Of a DNA stretch of 64,000 nt, positions 55,850-63,873 are shown piece after piece. The stretch comes from Paracoccus hibiscisoli (GTDB lineage Bacteria > Pseudomonadota > Alphaproteobacteria > Rhodobacterales > Rhodobacteraceae): positions 42,551-106,550 of the forward strand of contig NZ_SUNH01000018.1 in NCBI RefSeq assembly GCF_005048265.1, written 5' to 3'. The translations under genes and the position numbers were made by a program. Below the pieces are notes generated by a model that had not been told where the DNA came from, did no database searches, and saw only the letters and a program-made list of their open reading frames with translations. Each line of letters opens with the position of its first letter. Positions within the stretch are counted from its first letter, which is position 1.

Positions 55850-57612
55850 TGCATTGGTTTGGATTTTCGTCGAACTTTAGTCTAATAATATCTCAAAGCA
55901 TCGCATCTGCTTTGTTTTATTTCGGAGTTTTATTGCCTAACGCTTCTTTAGCGCAGGATATTAGGATTTGGAATCTTTCAACTCCCGACTGGAACAGAAT
56001 AAGTCCGCTAGACCTCACGAGCGGAGCGTTCACGGCATATGCGATTGTTGGCGAGCCATTATTCCACTTGACCAATTCGAATGGCCGTCTGGCACCATGG
56101 CTCGTCGAGGCCTTCGAGCCGAATGCCGACGGAAGAATTTGGCGACTTACATTGCGCGACGGTGTCGAATGGTCTGATGGCGAGGAGCTCAACACAGACG
56201 ATGTAGATTTCACTTTTGGTCTCCTATTGAACAGCGACACGTATCGCTCCCCGAACGCGGTCAACCTGCGCTCTCAAGTGGCAAGCGTGTCTGTTCAGGA
56301 CGAGCGGACCTTCACCGTAACATTGCGAAAGCCCAACATGCGGTTTCCGCATGATCTGTTGGCCGCACGTCGCGAAGGGACATTCCTCATCCTTCCGCGG
56401 CACGTATGGGAAGGCAACATCAGCACATTTGCCGCTACACCGCTGGGGTCTGGCTTCCTGAAGCCGTTGCTCGGCTCCGGCCCATACGTCGCCGACAGCA
56501 TAACAGCCACGGAAGTTGTCCTGGTCCGCAACCAAGATTGGTGGGGCGCCAAGACGGGCTTTCGGGACGTGCCGGAGCCTGAACGCGTCGTGATCCGCTA
56601 TATTGAAACGGACCAGGAAGCGATCGACGCCCTGAAGGCTGACGAACTGGACTTCGGACCAGAGGTCGATTTCGAGACTTTTACGGGCATCCGGGAAGCA
56701 AACCCGAATGTCATCGCCTGGAGCGCGACCGATCCCGTTCCCTGGCTCGGCCAATGCCCGCGCCAGCTCGACTTCAACACGATCAGTCCGCCTTGGGATG
56801 ACGCGGCCCTGCGCCGTGCAGTCGCCCATTTCGTCGATCAGACCCGGATCGTCGATGACGCGTTCGGGGGTCAGAACCAGCCTTCGCAGACCTTGTTTCC
56901 CGCGCTCCCCGGGCTTCAACCCTATGTGGATGTGATTGTAGCCTCGGGCTTCGCCATGCCAGAAACGGCTAATCCAGCCCAAGGGGACGCGGAAATGGTC
57001 GCGGCCGGCTATGCGAAGGGCGTCGACGGCATCTACGAGAAGGCGGGAGAAGACCTGAGCCTGACCATTCACGTGGCCGACACTCCGGCAGTAGACGCTT
57101 CGGCGGCGGGCGTCGTAGCACAAAGCCTAACCGAGGCCGGCATTGCAACAGAGGTCGAAGTCGTTCCTGCCGATGAACTCTGGGCCTGGATATTGCCTCC
57201 GGGCAAGTTCGAGGCGGCCTACTCGTGGCTGGGTTGCGGCTCCGTGGTTGACCCTTACGCGTCCCTGCGCCGATACCACCCGAATGCCGCTGTGGACATT
57301 GGTGTAAGAAGCCCCGGTTACAACAACATGGCTCGCTGGAACACGCCGGCGGCGCAGCGGTTCGGGCAGATTGTCGATGAGATGTCGAAGACGGCGCCGG
57401 GTGAGCCTGAGGTCATCGACTTGACGCGCGAAGCCTACGAGTTGTTGGCGCAAGAAGCTCCGTTGGTGCCGCTGGTCCAAGAGCCAATTATCGTTCCGTT
57501 TAATACAAGTCGCTGGAAAGGTTGGCCGACTGCAGATAACCCCTATGCGATGCCGCCGTTGTCATGGGGGCAGTTCCAGTCGATCGTTCACAATCTCACG
57601 GCTTCTAACTAG
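55846..57612 (+). CDS. Orphan family 5 solute-binding protein (peptide/nickel type)
   Basis: A 588-residue protein. A signal peptide ends in LLPNASLAQD (about residue 37). The mature part is the DppA/OppA fold: VGEPLFHLTNSNGRLAPWLVEAFEPN, LTLRDGVEWSDGEELNTDDVDFTF, GSGPYVADSITATEVVLVRN, and a C-terminal YELLAQEAPLVPLVQEP. It binds peptides or similar ligands in the periplasm. No permease or ATPase gene is near. Its ATG overlaps the CPCC gene stop by ATGA, so it is translated together with the toxin-immunity pair. Why is unknown. Confidence 0.85.
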   Translation: MMHWFGFSSNFSLIISQSIASALFYFGVLLPNASLAQDIRIWNLSTPDWNRISPLDLTSGAFTAYAIVGEPLFHLTNSNGRLAPWLVEAFEPNADGRIWRLTLRDGVEWSDGEELNTDDVDFTFGLLLNSDTYRSPNAVNLRSQVASVSVQDERTFTVTLRKPNMRFPHDLLAARREGTFLILPRHVWEGNISTFAATPLGSGFLKPLLGSGPYVADSITATEVVLVRNQDWWGAKTGFRDVPEPERVVIRYIETDQEAIDALKADELDFGPEVDFETFTGIREANPNVIAWSATDPVPWLGQCPRQLDFNTISPPWDDAALRRAVAHFVDQTRIVDDAFGGQNQPSQTLFPALPGLQPYVDVIVASGFAMPETANPAQGDAEMVAAGYAKGVDGIYEKAGEDLSLTIHVADTPAVDASAAGVVAQSLTEAGIATEVEVVPADELWAWILPPGKFEAAYSWLGCGSVVDPYASLRRYHPNAAVDIGVRSPGYNNMARWNTPAAQRFGQIVDEMSKTAPGEPEVIDLTREAYELLAQEAPLVPLVQEPIIVPFNTSRWKGWPTADNPYAMPPLSWGQFQSIVHNLTASN

Positions 57613-57780
57613 GGGAAGTAGAGACACGCGAACCATCTCCATGACGAGAAGTTTTTTCTCTCTTTAAATCAATGCTTTAAATTGTGGAGAAGGTTGGATG
57701 TCAGGCCCATCCCCTCCGCCAAAATTATTGCACTTCCCTTTTGTAAACATGTATTTAGAAGATTGTTGAGCTAGCTACAG

Positions 57781-57797
57781 GTCACACATAAGGTGAC
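57781..57797. promoter_or_regulatory. Inverted repeat just upstream of the integrase
   Basis: GTCAC-N7-GTGAC lies 6 bases before the integrase GTG, in an AT-rich gap (57613-57802) that otherwise holds no gene. It could be an operator for the integrase or an arm-type site; this is inference. Confidence 0.35.
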
Positions 57798-57802
57798 ACA
57801 CT

Positions 57803-58391
57803 GTGGTTCTACTGTTCGACTCAGGGGCTTTCCGTTTGTCTGCGAAGTATATCCAGAAGAAGGGCAACGTCTGGTACTTCAGGCGTCGCGTTAGCGTCGG
57901 CTGCGAGGGTTTGCACCTGGATGCTAAGGGCAGGCCTCAGTCCGTATTGTATTTCTCCCTAAAGACCGGCGACCAGATAGAGGCGGCGAAGCGGGCTAAC
58001 GATCATGCCAAACGGCAGGATGCGCTATGGGACAATCACCTCAGCAGCGGCACCGTCGAAGGCGTCGATCCAAAGGCAGCGCTGGGACGTCTGGAGGCAG
58101 CTGGGCTAAAGCCCGGTGATGGGCTTCGCTATCCAGACAATCCACTAATCGACCGCTTCATTGAAGCGCTGACAGGAGGGCCTTTTGAGCCCTATGAAGA
58201 GTAACCAACACCGAACCCCCAAAATAGCCTGACGCTTGATCTGCTGATGGGGAAAGCCATCCCTCGAACTTTGAGTGATGCCAAGGACAAGCACATCGCG
58301 CTGGGCAAAGGTCCAAGGAACAAGACGGCACAACAGCAATTCGACCGGGCTTGGTCAGTGCTGATGGGCATCACCGGGGATGCGATTATTG
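57803..58391 (+). pseudogene. Tyrosine integrase, fragment 1 (N-terminus), with in-frame stop
   Basis: A GTG start, then YIQKKGNVWYFRRRVS, the DUF6538 N-terminal domain of alphaproteobacterial phage-type integrases. The frame runs to a TAA at 58202-58204 and then continues in the same frame (LTLDLLMGKAIPRTL, AQQQFDRAWSVLMGITGDAIIG) into the core-binding domain. IS66 element 1 cuts it at 58391/58392. The remainder is at 60936-60999 and from 63805. The TAA and the insertions make it inactive. Confidence 0.85.
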
Positions 58392-58411
58392 GTAAGCGCG
58401 ATGTTGAGGCC

Positions 58412-59980
58412 CTATGCGGCGAGGCTTGACGGCTGCTGTGCGTAGCGCCACGGCATGAGGTCTTCGATGCTGGATCTGGGGTGCCCGTCGAGGATGGCCC
58501 GGAGGGTGTCGGCAAGGTAGTCGACGGGGTTCACGCCTGACAGCTTGCAGGTTGCGACGAGCGACGCGAGCATGGCCCAGTTTTCGGCGCCGATCTCGTT
58601 TCCGGCGAAGAGGGCGTTCTTCCGGGTCAGCGCGATCGGACGGATCTGGTTCTCGACCGGGTTGGTGTCGAGCTCGAGGGCGCCATCGTCGAGGAAGCGG
58701 ATCAGGCCGGACCAGTGCCCGAGGGTGTAGCGGATATCCTCGGCCAGCAGGGACTTCTGCGGGATGCGCGACAGCTGGGTCTCCAGCCAGGGCTTGAGCG
58801 CGGCGATGATCGGGGCGGCATGCTCACGTCGGGCGGCGAGGCGTTCGGCAGGGGCGTGGCCGCGCACGGTCGTCTCGATCCGATACAGCAACGCGATCTG
58901 GCGCAGCATCTCCTCGGCGATGGGCGAGCCGTCGCTCTCGACGCGTTTGACGAAGCGGCGGCGGACATGGGTCCAGCAATAGACCAGCTGCCACGGCCCT
59001 TCATCCCGCGTGATCTCGGTCAGCGCGTTGTAGGACTGGTAGGCGTCGCATTGCAGGAACCGGCCACGGTATCCTGCGAGGAACTTCAGTGGATGCTCCC
59101 GGCCCCGACCGGGGGCGTAATGGAACAGCACGATCGGCGGTCCGGCACCGCCATGGCCGCGGTCGTCGGAGACGACGGCCCAGAAGTAGCCGCTCTTGGT
59201 GGCCTTCCGGCCTGGGTCCAGAACCGGGGCGCGGGTCTCGTCGACGAAGATGCGGTCGGCGGCGCGCAGATGGGCCTTCATGTGGTCGATCACGGGCATC
59301 AGGTGGAAGCAGGCACGGCCTACCCAGTTGCCGAGAGTGCCGCGGTCGAGATGCAGTCCCTGCCGCTCGAAGATCCCCGCCTGGCGGTAGAACGGAAGGT
59401 GGTCACCGAACTTGGACACGATGATCCATGCGATCAGCCGTTCGGTCGGCAGCCCGCCAGGGACGACATGCTCAGGGGCATGGGCCTGCACCACGGCCTG
59501 CGAGCAGCGGCGACAGGCATATCTGGGGCGCCGCGTCACCAGCACCTGGAACTGCGCCGGGATCACGTCGAGCCGCTCAGATGTATCTTCCCCGATCCGG
59601 GCCATCTCACCACAGCCGCAAGGGCACAGGATGCTGGCGGGCTCAATCACCCGTTCGACCCGGGGCAGGTGCGACGGCAGATGCCCGCGGTTGCGCGCGG
59701 GCTTCCGCGGCGTTTCCCCGCGCGCCCGTTGCAGCGCGGCCTCTGCCTTTTCCTGCGCGGCCGCGAGCACACCCTGGGCCAGTTCGGCATCCTCGAGCGG
59801 CAGATTGAACTGGTCGGGCGACAGCTTCTCGGAGCTCTTGCCGAACATCTCGCGCTGCGCGGCGCGCAGGATACCCTCCAGCCGGCGGTTCGCCTCCTGC
59901 ACCTCGGCCAGCGCCGCCTCGACCTCGGCCAGGCGGGCCTTCAGAAGGGTGTTCTCGCGGCTGAGGGCGTCGGCATCCAT
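58412..59980 (-). CDS. tnpC: IS66 transposase TnpC
   Basis: A 522-residue DDE-type transposase. An N-terminal leucine-rich coiled coil (ENTLLKARLAEVEAAL...) is followed by a zinc-binding region CPCGCG, then CRRCS. The catalytic domain has FVDETRAPVLDPG, FLQCDAYQSYN and DTNPVENQIRPIALTRKNALFAGNE. The C-terminus (PVDYLADTLRAILDGHP, then PWRYA) is typical. It is intact and closes the tnpABC set, ending 20 bases from the element's left end. Confidence 0.96.
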   Translation of the reverse strand: MDADALSRENTLLKARLAEVEAALAEVQEANRRLEGILRAAQREMFGKSSEKLSPDQFNLPLEDAELAQGVLAAAQEKAEAALQRARGETPRKPARNRGHLPSHLPRVERVIEPASILCPCGCGEMARIGEDTSERLDVIPAQFQVLVTRRPRYACRRCSQAVVQAHAPEHVVPGGLPTERLIAWIIVSKFGDHLPFYRQAGIFERQGLHLDRGTLGNWVGRACFHLMPVIDHMKAHLRAADRIFVDETRAPVLDPGRKATKSGYFWAVVSDDRGHGGAGPPIVLFHYAPGRGREHPLKFLAGYRGRFLQCDAYQSYNALTEITRDEGPWQLVYCWTHVRRRFVKRVESDGSPIAEEMLRQIALLYRIETTVRGHAPAERLAARREHAAPIIAALKPWLETQLSRIPQKSLLAEDIRYTLGHWSGLIRFLDDGALELDTNPVENQIRPIALTRKNALFAGNEIGAENWAMLASLVATCKLSGVNPVDYLADTLRAILDGHPRSSIEDLMPWRYAQQPSSLAA

Positions 59981-60048
59981 GCGGGGAAGTGAATCACGAA
60001 GCCCTCCTCAGGGCCAGTAAAAACAGGAGTTCTCGCGCATCGGGACGC

Positions 60049-60405
60049 TCACCCCGCCGCCAGCGGGCGACGCGCCCGCTCCGGTCTTACCAGCCGCCAG
60101 TCCAGCCCCTCGAACAGCGCCGCCAGCTGCGCCGACGACATCCGCATCACCCCGTCCCGCACCTGCGGCCAGACGAATTTGCCTCCTTCCAGCCGCTTGT
60201 GAACCAGCACCATCCCGGTCTGATCCCAGACCAGAAGCTTGATCCTGTCCGCCCGTTTCGAACGGAACACGAAGACGGCGCCGCAGAACGGGTCGAGACC
60301 GAACATCTCCTGCACCGCCAGGGCCAGCCCGTCGATGCCCTTGCGGAAGTCCATCGGGCGCGTCGCCACATAGACCTTCACCGGCCCTCCCTGACCGAAC
60401 ATCAC
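60049..60405 (-). CDS. tnpB: IS66 accessory protein TnpB
   Basis: A 118-residue protein with the family hallmark VATRPMDFRKGIDGLA, FVFRSKRADRIKLLVWD and MVLVHKRLEGGKFVWP. Needed with TnpA and TnpC for IS66 transposition; the biochemical role is poorly known. Its ATG overlaps the tnpA stop by ATGA. Confidence 0.95.
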   Translation of the reverse strand: MMFGQGGPVKVYVATRPMDFRKGIDGLALAVQEMFGLDPFCGAVFVFRSKRADRIKLLVWDQTGMVLVHKRLEGGKFVWPQVRDGVMRMSSAQLAALFEGLDWRLVRPERARRPLAAG

Positions 60406-60866
60406 GACGCCGCCGCCCGCGCGGCGCGGATCGCCCGTGTCAGCAGGACCTCATCGGCATCGGCGCCGACGCGGATCACGACATCGCCGACAACGATCTC
60501 CACGCCGGTCGCAACCACCACCTCCGCGGGCATCTCTGCCCCAGCAGCCGCGCCCTCCATGACAAGCTCGGCAAACATCGGCAGGGCCGCTACGCTCTCA
60601 GGCACGACAAGCTGCCCCGTCCGCAGCTTCCTCCGCCAGTCATAGATCTGCCAGCGCGTCGTCCCGTGCCGTTGCGCAACATCCGTCACCGAAGCCCCCG
60701 GCACCAGGCTCTCCGCCGCGATCCGCGCCTGCTCTGCCTTCGTGCGAAGCCGGCGCCCGGACGGGCCCTCGATCACCTCAAGCCGAGAAACCCCGCCGTC
60801 CCTCGAGCCGTCCAAATGGACGCCCACTTTGCCGTCTCGTTCCAAGCCCCAACCTCCAACGCTCAT
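60402..60866 (-). CDS. tnpA: IS66 accessory protein TnpA
   Basis: A 154-residue protein with a helix-turn-helix: RRLRTKAEQARIAAESLVPGASVTDVAQRHGTTRWQIYDWRRKLR (about residues 37-81), the usual TnpA DNA-binding part. The C-terminal portion (GVEIVVGDVVIRVGADADEVLLTRAIRA) is conserved. It is the first gene of the set, starting 61 bases from the right end of the element. The N-terminal start is the least certain part. Confidence 0.9.
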   Translation of the reverse strand: MSVGGWGLERDGKVGVHLDGSRDGGVSRLEVIEGPSGRRLRTKAEQARIAAESLVPGASVTDVAQRHGTTRWQIYDWRRKLRTGQLVVPESVAALPMFAELVMEGAAAGAEMPAEVVVATGVEIVVGDVVIRVGADADEVLLTRAIRAARAAAS

Positions 60867-60935
60867 CCGCGTGGAGAATGACCCGTTCAGATCACAAGCG
60901 GCAGGAGGGTATCGGCGTCGCGCTTACGATTATTG

Positions 60936-60999
60936 GGGATGTGCGCAGGGAGCAGGCCAACGCCTATGTCGGAAAACTAAGGGACAGGGGCATCACTGC
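60936..60999 (+). pseudogene. Tyrosine integrase, fragment 2
   Basis: Only 64 bases between the two IS66 copies. In the integrase frame they encode DVRREQANAYVGKLRDRG followed by ITA, the end of the core-binding domain. The last 8 bases are the target copy for IS66 element 2. Confidence 0.85.
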
Positions 61000-61107
61000 G
61001 TAAGCGCTGTCCCCACCCCACCTTCCTACTGTATCCGTAAGCTGCGATTTGGCCTCGTGTTGAGATTTGCACGGGAGGTGTCATTGGGAGTCCATCGTGA
61101 GCGCCAT

Positions 61108-61479
61108 ATGGAGGCCATTGGGTTTGTGGAGCTCTTGGCGGCTCCGGCAGCCAAGCGGCGGTGGTCTGACGAGGCAAAGGGCCGGATCGTGGCCGAGACG
61201 CTGGTGGCGGGAGTTTCGGTGAACGAGGTGGCGCGACGCCATTCGTTGAAGGCGAACCACTTGTCCGCGTGGCGCACGCTGGCCCGGAAGGGCAAGCTGG
61301 TCGTGCCTGAGATTGCGGGTGCGGAGTTTGGCTCGCCCGTGGCTTGGCCGGAGCAGACCAAGACGCCGGTCACGAGGCCGATTGACCTGATCATTGGCTC
61401 TGTGATGCTGCGTCTGGATGCGACAACGCCCGCAGATCGTGTTGCTGAGCTGGTCTTGGCGCTGCAGGCCCGCACGTGA
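61108..61479 (+). CDS. tnpA: IS66 accessory protein TnpA (element 2)
   Basis: A 123-residue protein from the ATG chosen here (MEAIGFVELLA), the first in-frame Met inside the element that fits. An HTH is visible in KRRWSDEAKGRIVAETLVAGVSVNEVARRHSLKANHLSAWRTL (about residues 16-58). The C-terminal region (IDLIIGSVMLRLDATTPADRVAELVLAL) is as in other TnpA proteins. The frame is open upstream across the element border, but that part is not TnpA-like. Confidence 0.92.
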   Translation: MEAIGFVELLAAPAAKRRWSDEAKGRIVAETLVAGVSVNEVARRHSLKANHLSAWRTLARKGKLVVPEIAGAEFGSPVAWPEQTKTPVTRPIDLIIGSVMLRLDATTPADRVAELVLALQART

Positions 61480-61829
61480 TCTTCTCATCGAACCGGGTGC
61501 GGGTCATGGTGGCGACAAAACCCATCGACTTCCGCAAGGGCCATGACAGCTTGGCTGCGATGGTGAAAAACGAGCTGCATAAGGACCCGTTTACAGGGAC
61601 TGTCTTCGTGTTCCGGGCCAAGAAAGCGGACCGGCTGAAGCTGCTCTACTGGGACGGCACCGGACTGGTGATGGCCTACAAGCGGCTGGAAGAGCACAGC
61701 TTCACCTGGCCCGCGGTGAAGGACGGGCTGCTCACGATGAACCACGCCCTGTTTGAAGCCCTGTTTGCTGGGCTGGATTGGCGACGGGTTCGTGCCATCG
61801 CAGCAAGGGCGCCAGAAGCGGTGGAATAG
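61476..61829 (+). CDS. tnpB: IS66 accessory protein TnpB (element 2)
   Basis: A 117-residue protein starting at GTG, which overlaps the tnpA stop (GTGA). It has VATKPIDFRKGHDSLA, FVFRAKKADRLKLLYWDGTG and MAYKRLEEHSFTWP. Intact and of standard length. Confidence 0.95.
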   Translation: MIFSSNRVRVMVATKPIDFRKGHDSLAAMVKNELHKDPFTGTVFVFRAKKADRLKLLYWDGTGLVMAYKRLEEHSFTWPAVKDGLLTMNHALFEALFAGLDWRRVRAIAARAPEAVE

Positions 61830-61890
61830 TCCTTTTTTGTTGAGTTTTGGAGCAACTTTTGCGGGTATTGTCCGCGGCAGGTGATAAACT

Positions 61891-63444
61891 ATGGCCATGC
61901 CAAAGACCGCTGATCTGCTTGAGGAAATTGCCACACTGAAGGCGATGCTGATCGCCTCGGAAGCGCAGGGTCGACGCAAGGACGAGCGCATCGAACGGCT
62001 GGAGAAGCTGGTCGCGGCCTTCAGACACGTAGCCTTCGGACGGCGATCCGAGAAGAGCGATCCGGACCAATTCGAACTGGCGCTCGAGGATCTGGAGACG
62101 GCCATCGCCGCAATCCATGCCGAAGAGGATGCCGAGGATCGCGCCGCTAGGCGCCCGGCCAGGCCGCGTGCCCCCAATCGCGGATCGCTGCCCAAACACC
62201 TGCCGCGCATCGAGGAGGTGATCGAGCCCGCCAGTCTGACCTGTGCCTGCGGTGGCTGCCTGCATTGCATCGGCGAAGATGTGTCAGAGCGGCTCGACAT
62301 CGTGCCCGCCCAGTTCCACGTCATCGTCACCCGCCGCCCCAAATATGCGTGCCGGTCCTGCACCGACGGCGTGACGCAGGCACTGGCCCCTGCGAGGTTG
62401 ATCCCGAGCGGCATGCCGACCGAAGCGATGGTCGCGCATGTGCTGGTCAGCAAATATGCCGATCATCTGCCACTTTACCGTCAGGCTCAGATTTACAGCC
62501 GCCAGGGCGTCGACCTCGACCGTTCCACCCTTGCCGATTGGGTCGGGCGTGCCGCCTTCGAGCTGCGCCCTGTGCATGACGCGCTGCTCGCCGATCTGAA
62601 ACGGTCCACCAAGCTGTTCATGGACGAAACGCGCGCCCCGGTTCTCGATCCCGGGGCTAGAAAGACCAAGACCGGATACTTCTGGGCGCTGGCCCGCGAT
62701 GACCGTCCTTGGAGCGGCACCTCACCTCCAGGCGTGGTCTTCACCTATGCCCCCGGTCGGGGAGGGCAGCATGCCGAGCGGATATTGCAGGGCTTCGGTG
62801 GCATCCTACAGGTCGACGGCTTTGCCGGATACAATCGGCTGATCGCGCCAGACCGGATCGGTCTGGGCATCCAGTTGGCCTATTGCTGGGCCCATGCGCG
62901 CCGAAAACTGATCGAGATCACCCGCACCGGAACCGCGCCGATTGCCGAAGAAGGCGTGGCCCTCATCCGCGACCTCTACGCCATTGAGGCCGAGATCCGT
63001 GGCAGCGACCCCGCCACCCGACTGTCCATCCGGCTGGAACGCTCCGCCTCGATCCTCGCCCGTATCGACGATTGGCTGGTCCGTCATCGCGCCCGCGCTT
63101 CCGCCAAGTCACCCTTGGGCGAGGCGCTCGCCTATATCGCCAAATACCGTAACGGCCTCGGCCGCTTCCTCACCGATGGCCGCGTGGAGATCGACAACAA
63201 CACCGTCGAACGAACCATCCGCCCCATCGCCTTGAATAGAAAGAACGCCCTCTTCGCCGGCCATGATGCCGGAGCCGAAAACTGGGCCGTCATCGCCTCG
63301 CTCATCGAGACCTGCAAGATAAACCGCGTCAATCCCCACGCATGGCTCTCAGCCACCCTTACCGCAATCGTCCAAGGCCATAGGCAAAGCCAGATCGACG
63401 ACCTTCTTCCATGGAACTGGGCGCATCAGTCCTCGACTGATTGA
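61891..63444 (+). CDS. tnpC: IS66 transposase TnpC (element 2)
   Basis: A 517-residue transposase. An N-terminal coiled coil (LLEEIATLKAMLIASEAQGRRKDERIERLEKL) is followed by a Cys-rich region (CACGG, then CRSCTDG) and catalytic blocks FMDETRAPVLDPG, LQVDGFAGYN and NNTVERTIRPIALNRKNALFAGHD. It ends with PHAWLSATLTAIVQGH, then PWNWA. Complete. Confidence 0.96.
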   Translation: MAMPKTADLLEEIATLKAMLIASEAQGRRKDERIERLEKLVAAFRHVAFGRRSEKSDPDQFELALEDLETAIAAIHAEEDAEDRAARRPARPRAPNRGSLPKHLPRIEEVIEPASLTCACGGCLHCIGEDVSERLDIVPAQFHVIVTRRPKYACRSCTDGVTQALAPARLIPSGMPTEAMVAHVLVSKYADHLPLYRQAQIYSRQGVDLDRSTLADWVGRAAFELRPVHDALLADLKRSTKLFMDETRAPVLDPGARKTKTGYFWALARDDRPWSGTSPPGVVFTYAPGRGGQHAERILQGFGGILQVDGFAGYNRLIAPDRIGLGIQLAYCWAHARRKLIEITRTGTAPIAEEGVALIRDLYAIEAEIRGSDPATRLSIRLERSASILARIDDWLVRHRARASAKSPLGEALAYIAKYRNGLGRFLTDGRVEIDNNTVERTIRPIALNRKNALFAGHDAGAENWAVIASLIETCKINRVNPHAWLSATLTAIVQGHRQSQIDDLLPWNWAHQSSTD

Positions 63445-63498
63445 CCTGACCAAAGCAGGCGGCATAGTCGAAAGATCAATAACCGCGGAGCGCCGCCG

Positions 63499-63768
63499 AT
63501 GATCGAAGACGAACCAAATCTGGTCACCTCCGGAAAGAGCCAGCACGTCATCATCGACGGCTTCCCCTTCTCCATCGAAATCTACCGCCTTGAACACGGC
63601 AAAACCTGGTCCCTCGAAGTGGTCGATCATGAAGGAACCAGTCACGTTTGGGACGATCAGTTCGCCTCGGACAAAGACGCTCGGAATACCGCAATCCAGG
63701 CCATCGAGGCCGAAGGTGCAATCGCATTCATGCGAGGCGACAACGTCATCCCATTCCGCAAAAGCTAA
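63499..63768 (+). CDS. Passenger ORF of IS66 element 2
   Basis: An 89-residue acidic protein (MIEDEPNLVTSGKSQHVIIDGFPFS..., then TSHVWDDQFASDKDARNTAIQAIEAEG). It lies inside the element, 54 bases after tnpC and 28 bases before the right end, with GGAG just upstream. Similar small ORFs are found behind tnpC in some alphaproteobacterial IS66 copies. No function is known to me. Confidence 0.75.
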   Translation: MIEDEPNLVTSGKSQHVIIDGFPFSIEIYRLEHGKTWSLEVVDHEGTSHVWDDQFASDKDARNTAIQAIEAEGAIAFMRGDNVIPFRKS

Positions 63769-63804
63769 CAATATGTGGGATCAGAACAGCGCTTACATCA
63801 CTGC

Positions 63805-63873
63805 AGACACGATTTCAAAGTACGTCTACCAGATCAAGCCTGTCTTCGACACGGCCATAAGAGAGTTCGAACT
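63805..63873 (+). pseudogene. Tyrosine integrase, fragment 3
   Basis: Continues the integrase frame after removal of IS66 element 2: DTISKYVYQIKPVFDTAI, then REFEL, the start of the catalytic domain approach. It is cut by the third insertion at about 63874; the catalytic residues R-H-R-Y are not in the window. Confidence 0.8.

Larger units (their letters stand above)
58392..60927 (-). mobile_element. IS66-family insertion sequence 1, complete (2536 bp)
   Basis: Both ends start GTAAGCGCGA reading inward, with related bases further in. The element is flanked by a perfect 8-base target duplication GATTATTG (58384-58391 and 60928-60935), the size known for IS66. It carries the canonical tnpA-tnpB-tnpC set on the minus strand. 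Removing the element and one repeat copy restores the integrase frame. Confidence 0.95.
61000..63796 (+). mobile_element. IS66-family insertion sequence 2, complete with passenger gene (2797 bp)
   Basis: The ends read GTAAGCGCTGT inward on both sides. A perfect 8-base target duplication ATCACTGC lies at 60992-60999 and 63797-63804. It carries tnpA-tnpB-tnpC plus a fourth ORF on the plus strand. It is a different IS66 lineage from element 1, as seen from its distinct TnpA and TnpC sequences. It sits only 64 bases from the unique DNA edge of element 1. Confidence 0.95.

Noticed and set aside
58202..58204. True C-terminus of a short 133-residue protein
   Set aside because: Integrase-like sequence continues in the same frame beyond the TAA and resumes after the IS elements, so the TAA is a nonsense mutation in a longer gene.
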